12,911 nucleotides of DNA from CF-113 sp035716135 (GCA_035716135.1 DASTKD010000672.1:1-12911); one strand, 5' to 3'. Positions 1 to 6,687 are shown, counted from the first letter of the stretch. The notes: generated from the sequence alone by a model not told the origin. Made by a program: numbers and translations.

Positions 1-1092
1 GCTTGTCGTGATGTGTCCAACGCTGCCGGAGCCTTCGGTGAACCACATGGCTCCATCGGGGCCTGCTGTGATGTCAGTCGGGAGGCTGTTTGCGGTCAAG
101 GTCGGCGTCAGGGTGATCGCGCCGCCCGCCGTCATACGCCCGATGGCGGTGGCATTTGTGGTCAAATTGTCGTAAGTGAACCACAGGTTGCCGTCTGGCC
201 CTGCCGCAATGCCGCCCATGTAGAGGTAATCGCTCGACAACGGGCTGGGAAAGCTGAACTCGGTGATTACGCCGCCAGGGGTGATGCGTCCAATCTTGCT
301 GGATGTATCCGTATCGTCAAAGGTGAACCAGAGGTTGCCGTCTGGTCCGGCGGTGATGTCATCGGTTGAGCCATTGCTGCGCGGTACGTTGAAGGTGGTG
401 AACTTTCCCGCCGGGGTCATTTTCACGATCAGGCCAGCGCGGTCGGTAAACCACAAGTTGCCATCTGGCCCACTCGTAATTTGATAGGGATAGCCGCCAG
501 TGCTATCAGTGAAAGGGAAGGCGGTAAACTTCCCGCTCTTTGTCACGCGCCAGACCCTGCTCGCGCCATCCGTAAAGTAGAGGTTGCCATCCGAACCGGA
601 AGTAATATCCCAGATATAGCTGGCTTTCGGCACCGTGAAGGTCGTCAGCTTGCCACTGGTCGTGAGACGCCCTATCTGGTTGGTCGTGGAGCCGCCAACG
701 TCATTGAGCAGGGTCAGCCAGAGCGCGCCGTCGTTTCCCGGCGTGATGTAGGTCGCGGAGTTCTGCGTATTGAGCCTGAATATGCTCATAGCTCCCTTTG
801 TCGTGACGCGCCCGACCTCGTTATCGTAAAACAGGGTAAACCAGAGCGCCCCGTCCGGGCCTGCCGTGATGCCCTGCGGGACGCCTGGTGATGGCACCTT
901 AAACTCGCTGATGGTAGAGGCTGCCGCTACTGGCTGCACCCAGAGCAGCAAAACAGCGCCTACGATAGCCAGCATTACCATCAATTGTTGCGCGCGCGAC
1001 TTCCTGCCAGAGCGAGATGTTCGCGGAAATCGTCCTCGCTTAAAATAAGGTTGAACTACATTGCCTGTGTCCGGTGGATGATTCGTTGCCAT
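1..1092 (-). CDS. Exported virginiamycin B lyase-like beta-propeller protein (partial, C-terminus beyond window)
   Basis: Reading the minus strand from ATG at 1092 gives 364 residues with no stop before the window edge. A long basic N-region (about residues 1-36) precedes a hydrophobic stretch at 37-52 and a likely signal-peptidase site at A56-A58, so the protein should be exported. Seven repeats follow, each built around a motif like GPDGNLWFT, with the aromatic residue at 84, 125, 172, 214, 255, 304 and 350 (spacing 41-49). Each repeat is followed by a strand resembling IGRITPGG and then ITEF. This pattern is typical of the Vgb/SMP-30-like six- or seven-bladed propellers often annotated as virginiamycin B lyase. 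Most such genomic copies have no proven lyase activity and may be secreted binding proteins. The start is supported by GAGAGGGGAAG a few bases upstream. The function beyond a secreted propeller is unknown. Confidence 0.88.
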   Translation of the reverse strand, partial: MATNHPPDTGNVVQPYFKRGRFPRTSRSGRKSRAQQLMVMLAIVGAVLLLWVQPVAAASTISEFKVPSPGVPQGITAGPDGALWFTLFYDNEVGRVTTKGAMSIFRLNTQNSATYITPGNDGALWLTLLNDVGGSTTNQIGRLTTSGKLTTFTVPKASYIWDITSGSDGNLYFTDGASRVWRVTKSGKFTAFPFTDSTGGYPYQITSGPDGNLWFTDRAGLIVKMTPAGKFTTFNVPRSNGSTDDITAGPDGNLWFTFDDTDTSSKIGRITPGGVITEFSFPSPLSSDYLYMGGIAAGPDGNLWFTYDNLTTNATAIGRMTAGGAITLTPTLTANSLPTDITAGPDGAMWFTEGSGSVGHITTS

Positions 1093-1113
1093 CTGGTGCT
1101 TCCCCTCTCCATA

Positions 1114-1137
1114 CGCCAGTTTTCATCAAAACTGGCG
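1114..1137. repeat. Perfect 10-bp inverted repeat upstream of the propeller gene
   Basis: CGCCAGTTTT and AAAACTGGCG form a perfect 10-bp stem with a 4-nt CATC loop, 21 bp upstream of the propeller gene's start codon. It could be a 5'-UTR hairpin of that gene or an operator. There is no T-run on its minus-strand exit, so it is not a classical terminator. It lies in the 299-bp divergent gap 1093-1391, where I found no gene and no clean promoter for either flanking gene. Confidence 0.6.
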
Positions 1138-1391
1138 GAAGCTTACATATGAACTACTCCCTTTGCCGAGGCATCTATAGTCATTCTCCATCTGGCAATA
1201 CGCAACAAAGTTACGCATATGAAAGAGACCTTCCGGCGCTGATGCGTCCCCGTTGCCTGCCTCTCGCTTCGCGCTAATAACTATCCTTTTTATATCGCCA
1301 GGCGTGTATTCTTTATGGGCGAGTCAGACGTGTTATCTCTAAGAATGTTTATGAAAAGGTGCAACTATAAGAAAAGTAGGAGAAATATCAC

Positions 1392-2651
1392 TTGAAAAGA
1401 TCCCCCCAATTAGATCGATATAAGAGCCTGGTTGGAGAAGATGTACTCGCGCAAATTTATCGTGCCGCCGAATCTCTAGCCGGGCAGCACGTTCTGCACA
1501 TCAATACCACCGCTCAGGGTGGAGGAGTCGCTGAACTTCTCGATAGCCTGATCCCTTTGATGGATGAACTCGGCGTTCCCCATAGCTGGAAAGTCGTTCC
1601 GTTGGACAAGCCCTCTAATTTGTTCGCGGCGCGTCTCGTTGACCTCCTGCAAGGGATTGAGCATGGAGCTATCCCCGCGGCAGATCAGCAGGAGTTTCTT
1701 GAGAAATTGAGGCGCACACCGGAAATGCAACAGCCAGATCAGAATGCGGTGGACATCTACTTCATCCATGACTTTCAACTCGTCCCCCTGGCTACCCTGT
1801 TCCCCTTGATGCGGCCAGCTCTCTGGATGTGTCATGTAGATACGGCCCATCCCGATCCGGGCGGAAAGGCGTACATCGATCAGTTCCTCGATGCCTATAA
1901 TGTTTGTGTTTTCGACACGCAGCTCTCCGTCTTCAACAATCTGCCGCCCGAAAGAACGCAGGTCGTCACGCCGACCATCGACCCGTTCAGCGAAAAAAAT
2001 AGACTCATCTCCTCGCAGGAGGGATTGAAGATGCTGGCTCAATGTGGCATAGACACAGAGCGGCCTCTCATCACACAGGTTTCCCGCTTCGGCAACTGGA
2101 AAAATCCCTGGCAGGTAATCGACGTGTATCACCTGGTGAAGCAGGAAATTCCGGCAGTTCAGGTGGCGCTTGTCGGCGCAATGGAAGCCGCCGATGATAT
2201 TAAGGCGAAGAGTATCCTCAAAGATATACAGGAAAAAGCAGGAGACGATCCTGATGTCCACCCCCTGTACGATCCTGCGCTCATCAAGCATCCCGAAGTG
2301 AACGCCTTTCAACACTATTCCAGCGTCATCCTGCAACGCTCAACTCGTGAAGGCTTCGGCCTGACGGTGACAGAGGCCATGTGGAAATATCAGCCCGTTG
2401 TTGGCACCTCCGTGACGGGCCTACGCGCGCAGATCGTCGATGGTCAAAATGGCTTTATCGCGGACGATACAGAAGCGTGCGCGAAGGCCACTATTAAGCT
2501 TATTCAGGACCGCGAGCTATGGCGTAAACTCGGCCAGCAGGCCCATGAAAGCGTCAGGGAGCATTACCTCTTCCCCATGATGGTGCTGGAATACCTGGAC
2601 GCGCTCACAAAAGCTCGTAATATGTCGCGCACCCAGGCTATCCATAAATAA
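1392..2651 (+). CDS. treT: Trehalose synthase of the TreT type (GT4 glycosyltransferase)
   Basis: This 419-residue protein is a GT-B-fold retaining glycosyltransferase of family GT4. The N-terminal part (residues about 7-65), with an HINTTAQGGGVAE glycine loop at residues 36-48, closely resembles archaeal and bacterial TreT, which makes trehalose from NDP-glucose and glucose. The C-terminal donor domain shows SRFGNWKNP (R232, K237) and the canonical EX7E motif EGFGLTVTE (E320, E328). Length fits the family (about 400-420). The start is TTG at 1392, chosen because AGGAG at 1378-1382 sits 9 nt upstream. The enzyme is cytoplasmic, without signal peptide or membrane segment. No other trehalose gene is nearby, so the gene appears monocistronic. 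A related activity, such as trehalose phosphorylase or another GT4 specificity, cannot be excluded from sequence alone. Confidence 0.82.
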   Translation: MKRSPQLDRYKSLVGEDVLAQIYRAAESLAGQHVLHINTTAQGGGVAELLDSLIPLMDELGVPHSWKVVPLDKPSNLFAARLVDLLQGIEHGAIPAADQQEFLEKLRRTPEMQQPDQNAVDIYFIHDFQLVPLATLFPLMRPALWMCHVDTAHPDPGGKAYIDQFLDAYNVCVFDTQLSVFNNLPPERTQVVTPTIDPFSEKNRLISSQEGLKMLAQCGIDTERPLITQVSRFGNWKNPWQVIDVYHLVKQEIPAVQVALVGAMEAADDIKAKSILKDIQEKAGDDPDVHPLYDPALIKHPEVNAFQHYSSVILQRSTREGFGLTVTEAMWKYQPVVGTSVTGLRAQIVDGQNGFIADDTEACAKATIKLIQDRELWRKLGQQAHESVREHYLFPMMVLEYLDALTKARNMSRTQAIHK

Positions 2652-2674
2652 CCGGGGCAGGCGCGCGTTTGGAG

Positions 2675-2734
2675 GAATCGCATGGGGAACACGAAAGCGG
2701 CGTAAGTGCCGCTTTCGTGTTCCCCATGCGATTC
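2675..2734. terminator. Perfect 27-bp hairpin between convergent genes
   Basis: Arms 2675-2701 and 2708-2734 are exact reverse complements (27 bp) around a 6-nt loop GTAAGT. The hairpin lies 23 bp after the treT stop and 33 bp after the stop of the convergent Nmad3-family gene. A bidirectional transcription barrier is the natural reading. It lacks a T-tract on either exit, and the arm is far longer than ordinary intrinsic terminators, so a dispersed palindromic repeat element is an alternative. Confidence 0.6.
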
Positions 2735-2767
2735 AAAAGTGGTGCGGAGAGGCGAAAGATTGTGCAT

Positions 2768-3628
2768 TTAGTTTACGATCAGCTTTGCCAGCCACTCTAC
2801 CGCTTCGGGATACTCGTCACAGTCCAACACAAATTCCTGGCCGGGTGCTGCACTCCTCAGCAAAACGTGGTCGGCTCTCGTTTCCCAGCATGTCGGGTCT
2901 GCATGATAGGTAAGAGCCGAACGGCCATTAGCCGGAGACAGCCAGCGCGGCAAACGCCATATCCGCCTGGAAACATATGGTTCTAAATTAGTCAGGCACA
3001 ACGAGGGGTGATAGTATGGGAAGATGCCCGCGCCTGGCTTATCCAGCGTGACACCGGGCAATGAGATGCGATCCGTCGCAATATAGAGCGAGTCGAGTGC
3101 GAGAGGTTGCATGCACCGACAATGGGCGTGATCGCTGGCCCACGATGGGATGCGCGACCGTTGAGCAACGGGGATGCGCTGTTCGATTTGCAGCCAGCCA
3201 AAGATCACATGCAGGTCTGGCTCTCCCCGCACATACCGGTAGATACCGCCGCATTGTTCGATGCGTCTGAACCAGCCATAGAAGAGGAACACATCGCCCG
3301 CCCCCACTCCCTGATTCTGGAGATGGCTTTCCGCCGCGCCCGCTTGCCCAAAAACAGGCTTCCAGCCCGGCAACCTGGAAACGCTCGTAAAATTCAGGTC
3401 AGGATCGAGATGCACAGGCATGTCAGGAGTGATCTTGCCGCGCGTCAAGCCATGCACAATCTCAGCCATTCGCTGACTATTATGCATAACATCTTGAAAG
3501 CGCCGCACATTCTTCACGACCAGCGTTTCAGGAATAGGCAACGAGCAAAGTTCGCCCGATGGAAAGATCGGGCTGGCAACTTTGCCAATGCCGGCATCGA
3601 AGCCCTTGCGACTGAGGATGATCTTCAT
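2768..3628 (-). CDS. Nmad3 family putative nucleotide modification protein
   Basis: This 286-residue protein starts MKIILSRKGFD and carries blocks I recognise from the Nmad3 (nucleotide modification associated domain 3) family: PSGELCSLPIP near residue 23, HLDPDL near 73, a GQAGAAESHLQNQGVG block, GDVFLFYGWFR, HVIFGWLQ and WRLPRWLSP. Nmad3 was defined by comparative genomics in predicted DNA base-hypermodification systems of phages and bacteria; its biochemical activity is not established, so the role here is family-level inference. It has no signal peptide or membrane segment. The ATG at 3628 follows AAGGAAAA. A T-tailed terminator separates it from the upstream gene, so it is probably transcribed alone; a possible -10 TATACT lies near 3695. 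No methyltransferase, kinase or glycosyltransferase of a modification pathway is adjacent, apart from the unrelated trehalose enzyme. Confidence 0.8.
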   Translation of the reverse strand: MKIILSRKGFDAGIGKVASPIFPSGELCSLPIPETLVVKNVRRFQDVMHNSQRMAEIVHGLTRGKITPDMPVHLDPDLNFTSVSRLPGWKPVFGQAGAAESHLQNQGVGAGDVFLFYGWFRRIEQCGGIYRYVRGEPDLHVIFGWLQIEQRIPVAQRSRIPSWASDHAHCRCMQPLALDSLYIATDRISLPGVTLDKPGAGIFPYYHPSLCLTNLEPYVSRRIWRLPRWLSPANGRSALTYHADPTCWETRADHVLLRSAAPGQEFVLDCDEYPEAVEWLAKLIVN

Positions 3629-3757
3629 AAGATTTTCCTTTCATCAAGCGAAAACCTGCCTTACGCACAAGCTGATCGCCCTCTTTCGTCGCTGATACAG
3701 TATACAACGCCTGAATAAAATAGCCATTTGCTTTGAAATCTGGAAAAACCGGTTTAG
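3629..3757 (-). pseudogene. Possible remnant of a GNAT-like C-terminus
   Basis: The minus strand here reads GYFIQALYTVSA followed by KEGDQLVRKAGFRLMKG. This protein-like stretch resembles the end of a GNAT acetyltransferase fold. It has no start codon with a ribosome binding site, it runs in another frame into the Nmad3-family gene, and its upstream side is occupied by a terminator hairpin. I infer a decayed gene fragment, but chance cannot be ruled out. Confidence 0.25.
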
Positions 3758-3806
3758 ATAAAAAAATAATACCGCGCAAAATGAGCGGTATTTGCGCGGT
3801 ATTATT
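3758..3806 (-). terminator. Rho-independent terminator of the DUF4349 gene
   Basis: A perfect 16-bp stem (3765-3780 with 3791-3806, core TTTGCGCGGT) has a 10-nt loop, and on the minus strand is followed immediately by a run of Ts (complement of the A-run at 3760-3766). It begins 18 bp after the stop codon of the lipoprotein gene and isolates the Nmad3-family gene from upstream transcription. Confidence 0.85.
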
Positions 3807-3824
3807 AATTTATGTTATGAACTG

Positions 3825-4742
3825 TTATGGTGTAGCAGTCGGCCTCGCTTTGAGCGAACGCGAACGCCACCAGCGACGCGCGAGCCATACGATGAGCGCC
3901 AACGGCACAATATACACGCAGAAGACCAGCAGCCAGATGGCGAGCGTCGCCAGCCCCTGGGCAACCACCTTGACGGCGTTGAGCGCGCCTTGCCAGATCG
4001 CGCCAATGCTCCAGACGCCGCCTGATGGGGGCGTTACCGCGACCTCGGCGGGTTGCAGGCTGACCGTGACATTGTAGAACGTGGTCTGGCTTTTTAAGTC
4101 GTTGAGATGCGCGTCAAGTTGCTCGATCTGCCCCTCAACATCTGTGAGTCGCTGGTCGATAGCCAGCACATCGCTCAACGCCTGGGCATTGCCTACCAGC
4201 GTGAGCAAGCGCTGCTGCTCCGCCTTGAGATTTGTGAGGCGTGATTGCGAATCGATGTAGTCGCCCGATACATCCTGCGTATTCATGGTGACGTTCAGTA
4301 GTTTCCCACCATGCTGGCCCGGATAGCTATTGAGATAGCTTTCGATACCCGGAAAGAGCGAAGCCTGCACCGAAAATGCCAGCGAGACGCTATACAGGTT
4401 TTGATCGACTTGCTGGTAATTGACGTTCGTTACCAGCGAAAGCGGGTCCGTCGCGCTCATCCACGCCTGCAAATCGGCTGCCGTGCGCCGCGTATCTTTG
4501 ACCTGCATGTTGATGTTGAATGATTTAATGAGGTACTGCTGCGGCGTACCGGCAGCAGACTTAGACGGTGAAGACGAAGTTGAACCATTAGAATTGCCCG
4601 AAGACTGCGCCGGCGCGCTTACTGGCATACCAGGACCGGCACCGGTAGACTCTCCACCGCAAGCGGCGACCAGCATCGCCAGCATCAATAGAATAGAGAA
4701 GGTGATAAGCGGCCATCTGCGCTTTCGTATAAAGTGAAACAT
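3825..4742 (-). CDS. DUF4349-domain lipoprotein
   Basis: This 305-residue protein has a basic N-region, a hydrophobic segment (about residues 11-27) and a lipobox LVAAC with C28 as the acylated cysteine, so it should be an exported lipoprotein. A Ser/Gly/Pro-rich linker (30-65) leads into a DUF4349 domain: a beta region with LSLVTNVNYQQVDQNLYSVS, an SRLTNLKAEQQRLL coiled-coil stretch with LAIDQRLTDVEGQIEQLDAH, then TTFYNVTVSL. A C-terminal transmembrane helix (LATLAIWLLVFCVYIVPLAL) is followed by a basic tail ending inside the cell. The family's function is unknown. The start at 4742 is preferred over the in-frame ATG at 4763 because AGGAG lies 7 nt upstream of 4742. The gene follows the metal carrier on the same strand by 95 bp and ends at a strong terminator, so it may share its transcript. 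Confidence 0.87.
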   Translation of the reverse strand: MFHFIRKRRWPLITFSILLMLAMLVAACGGESTGAGPGMPVSAPAQSSGNSNGSTSSSPSKSAAGTPQQYLIKSFNINMQVKDTRRTAADLQAWMSATDPLSLVTNVNYQQVDQNLYSVSLAFSVQASLFPGIESYLNSYPGQHGGKLLNVTMNTQDVSGDYIDSQSRLTNLKAEQQRLLTLVGNAQALSDVLAIDQRLTDVEGQIEQLDAHLNDLKSQTTFYNVTVSLQPAEVAVTPPSGGVWSIGAIWQGALNAVKVVAQGLATLAIWLLVFCVYIVPLALIVWLARRWWRSRSLKARPTATP

Positions 4743-4771
4743 TGGCTCTCTCCTGAGATACAAATCGTTGT

Positions 4772-4787
4772 TGGTTTCATAGTTGAA
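4772..4787. repeat. Short inverted repeat upstream of the DUF4349 gene
   Basis: GTTTCA and TGAAAC form a perfect 6-bp inverted repeat with a 4-bp spacer, 30 bp upstream of the lipoprotein start. It could be an operator half-site pair or a weak 5'-UTR hairpin. No convincing promoter was seen in this 95-bp gap. Confidence 0.35.
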
Positions 4788-4837
4788 ACTCTTGTAATCA
4801 GTAGACGCCAGAAGTGAGCCAGAGGTTCCCTGTTCCT

Positions 4838-6145
4838 CTATCCTCCGAACAGATGCGGGAAAATGGTTGTCAGGATAATCATAGCGGTCAGGAAGGTCAT
4901 CACTATGGTTGTGATCCAGGCAACCGTATTGAAGATTGGCCCGTTGACGTAGCGACCCAGCAGGCGGCGGTCATTGCACAACAGGATCATTAAGACCAGG
5001 ATGAGCGGCAGCAACATTCCGCCTACAACGTTGGGCAGGTTCAATACAAAGACCAGGCTATTCTGTGGCACGAACATGGTGATGGCCGCGCCCAGGCCGA
5101 TAATGATGGTGTACAGCGTGAGAAATTGCGGGGCTTCCTTGAAGGAGTGGCCGACGCCGCGCTCCCAGCCAAAGGCTTCCGCCACTGAATAGGCGGTCGA
5201 AAGCGGCAGCACGCTGGCGGCCATCAGCGAGGCATTGAGCAGGCCGATGCCGAACAGGATTTCGGCGAGCTGCCCGTTGCCGCCAACCAGCGGGACCAGC
5301 GCCAGGGCAGCATCGCGCGCCTGGGTAATCTGGATGTGATGCACAAAGAGGGTCGCGCCCGTACAAACGACAATGAAGAAAGCGATGAAATCGGTAAGAA
5401 ATGCGCCAACGTAGGTATCGATGCGCTCGTAATTGAGATGCGCGATTTTGATGTGTTTATCCGCGATGGCCGATTGCTGGTAGAATTGCATCCAGGGCGC
5501 GATAGTGGTGCCGATTACAGCAACCAGCGTGAGCAGGTAGCCCTGATTCAACTGGATGGGCGGCACGACGGTTTGATGAAAAACCTGGCCCCAGTTCGGA
5601 TGTACCAGGAAACCACTGATAACATAGGTGACATAAATGACGCACAAAACCAGCAGGATGCGCTCGACATAGCGATAGCTGCCGCGCGTCACCAGCACCC
5701 ATACGAGGATAGCCGCCACCGGAATGGCAATATACTGGCTGACGCCGAAGATATACATCGCGCCAGAAATGCCGGCAAACTCTGCTACCGTCGTAGCGGT
5801 ATTGGCAATCAAGAGCAGCAGCATACTCCAGAAAGTGATGCGCACGCCGAATTTTTCGCGGATCAGGTCGGCCAGTCCCTTACCTGTCACCACGCCCATA
5901 CGCGCCACCATCTCCTGCACAACCGCCAGGCTGATAGTGATAAGCACGATGGCCCATAGCAAACCATAGCCATATTGCGCCCCGGCCTGCGAATAGCCCG
6001 CGATGCCGGTAGCGTCATTATCCACGTTGGCGGTAATCAGCCCGGGTCCGACAACGGAGAGCAGCAAGAGCAACTGGCGCACCCAGACGCGGCGCACCTT
6101 CTTCTGCCGTATGATCTTCTCGCGCTTGACAGATGTCTTGTTCAT
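4838..6145 (-). CDS. NRAMP-related divalent metal carrier, probably Mg2+ importer (NRMT type)
   Basis: This 435-residue polytopic membrane protein has about 11 hydrophobic helices and a basic N-terminus. Helix 1 contains GPGLITANVDNDATGIA: the aspartate region of the NRAMP DPGN motif is D42-N43-D44 here, without the proline. At the helix 6 metal site, where Mn/Fe NRAMPs have MPH, the sequence is GTTIAPWMQ (residues 212-220), so the sulfur-donating methionine is replaced by A216. These substitutions mark the NRAMP-related clade that includes proven magnesium transporters. An M-box Mg2+ riboswitch in its leader independently supports magnesium import. ATG at 6145 is chosen because GGGAGGTG lies just upstream; an in-frame ATG at 6208 would fall inside the riboswitch terminator and has no support. 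Mn2+ transport remains possible. Confidence 0.9.
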   Translation of the reverse strand: MNKTSVKREKIIRQKKVRRVWVRQLLLLLSVVGPGLITANVDNDATGIAGYSQAGAQYGYGLLWAIVLITISLAVVQEMVARMGVVTGKGLADLIREKFGVRITFWSMLLLLIANTATTVAEFAGISGAMYIFGVSQYIAIPVAAILVWVLVTRGSYRYVERILLVLCVIYVTYVISGFLVHPNWGQVFHQTVVPPIQLNQGYLLTLVAVIGTTIAPWMQFYQQSAIADKHIKIAHLNYERIDTYVGAFLTDFIAFFIVVCTGATLFVHHIQITQARDAALALVPLVGGNGQLAEILFGIGLLNASLMAASVLPLSTAYSVAEAFGWERGVGHSFKEAPQFLTLYTIIIGLGAAITMFVPQNSLVFVLNLPNVVGGMLLPLILVLMILLCNDRRLLGRYVNGPIFNTVAWITTIVMTFLTAMIILTTIFPHLFGG

Positions 6146-6174
6146 AGCACACCTCCCTGACAGGAGCATCCTAT

Positions 6175-6205
6175 AAAAATGCCCCCGGCCATGAGGGGGT
6201 ACATG
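6175..6205 (-). terminator. Regulated terminator of the M-box leader
   Basis: On the minus strand CCCCC (6199-6195) pairs with GGGGG (6186-6182) around an 8-nt loop. ATG/CAT pairs add to the base across a 2-nt bulge, and TTTTT (6179-6175) follows. The 5' arm, read as CCCCCTC (6199-6193), can instead pair perfectly with GAGGGGG (6236-6230), which forms an antiterminator. It lies about 30 nt upstream of the carrier's start codon. Confidence 0.8.
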
Positions 6206-6228
6206 CAAAACAATATATGCTGCTCTGT

Positions 6229-6394
6229 TCCCCCTCTAGTTGAGCTTTGGCACTGTACGACGTAAGATAGCTTCCCGGCTATCCAGCCACCTGGGGTCCC
6301 GCCTTATGCCGACGAGACCTGGCCTGATCGTTGGCGTCTCTCGACGTTTCTGACCAGTGGCCTGTGTTCCTACAGACGCCTCACCTAACGAGGT
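6229..6394 (-). ncRNA. M-box (ykoK leader) magnesium riboswitch
   Basis: The minus strand carries the conserved M-box elements in order: GTTAGGTGAGGC at the 5' side, ACACAGGCCACTG, AAACGTCGAGAGACGCCAA, GGCATAAGGCG, GGCTGGATAGC and CAGTGCCAAAGCTC at the 3' side. P1 can form between CCTC/TAG/TGAG at 6393-6380 and CTCA/CTA/GAGG ending at 6233. M-box RNAs bind Mg2+ and terminate transcription of Mg2+ transporter genes when magnesium is plentiful. Forming P1 captures the GAGG of the antiterminator, which fits an OFF switch for the carrier at 4838-6145. Confidence 0.93.
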
Positions 6395-6420
6395 AAGACA
6401 GTATTTTTACCTACGGATGT

Positions 6421-6449
6421 ACTATAACGCGCATCCTTTTGTTTGTCAA
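6421..6449 (-). promoter_or_regulatory. Sigma70-type promoter of the M-box/metal carrier unit
   Basis: On the minus strand a perfect -35 TTGACA (6449-6444) is followed by a 17-bp spacer and -10 TATAGT (6426-6421). Transcription should start near 6414, about 20 nt before the riboswitch and 270 nt before the carrier start codon. Confidence 0.85.
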
Positions 6450-6457
6450 TTACTCCA

Positions 6458-6568
6458 CTAAAATGGCCTGCGCTTATCCGTACTGCGCTTGAGCAGACCC
6501 AGCAGGGCAATGGTGCCAAACCAGACAGCAACCAGCACCCAGGGCCGTTTCTCACTCATGTTATCCAT
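6458..6568 (-). CDS. Small single-pass membrane protein (36 residues)
   Basis: This short reading frame from ATG at 6568 encodes MDNMSEKRPW, then a hydrophobic helix (VLVAVWFGTIALLGLL, residues 11-26) and a basic tail KRSTDKRRPF. The AAGGA 8 nt upstream supports this start; an ATG at 6577 would add three residues but has the ribosome binding site directly against it. The positive C-tail after the helix is consistent with a membrane-inserted mini-protein. It ends 8 bp upstream of the carrier's -35 element, so the two genes are separate transcripts or linked only by readthrough. I do not recognise a family. A -10-like TATAAT on the minus strand at 6615-6610 could drive it. Confidence 0.5.
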   Translation of the reverse strand: MDNMSEKRPWVLVAVWFGTIALLGLLKRSTDKRRPF

Positions 6569-6647
6569 CTTGTTCATCCTTTCGTTTCTCATGCATGAAC
6601 GCTGCTACTATTATACCCGAATAATCTGGCCCGCAGGCACGGATATT

Positions 6648-6687
6648 CTTAGCGAATCTTAACCCTGGCTTGAGCCTTTCTTGAGGT
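6648..6687 (+). promoter_or_regulatory. Pho-box-like tandem repeats upstream of the phosphoesterase gene
   Basis: Four 8-bp direct repeats CTTAGCGA, CTTAACCC, CTTGAGCC and CTTGAGGT start at 6648, 6658, 6669 and 6680, giving 10-11-11 bp periodicity. Tandem PyTTAA-type octamers with 3-bp spacers are the form of PhoB/SphR binding sites known from cyanobacteria and others. The array overlaps the -35 region of possible -10 elements TATAGA (6694-6699) or TACTAT (6705-6710). Phosphate-starvation control of the downstream phosphoesterase is inferred. Confidence 0.5.

Noticed and set aside
13..1277. Plus-strand open frames across the first kilobase
   Set aside because: They are antisense shadows of the propeller gene, whose minus-strand frame has repeats, a signal peptide and a ribosome binding site.
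1476..2336. Long minus-strand frame of 286 codons inside treT
   Set aside because: It is the reverse of a GT4 gene with clear motifs; the translated product has no recognisable domain and no ribosome binding site.
3107..3718. Plus-strand frame of 203 codons opposite the Nmad3-family gene
   Set aside because: Low-complexity Arg/His-rich shadow; the opposite strand carries the conserved family blocks.
5336..5959. Plus-strand frame of 207 codons opposite the metal carrier
   Set aside because: Composition (many His, Asp, Gln, Arg) is typical of the reverse of membrane helices; no start signal.
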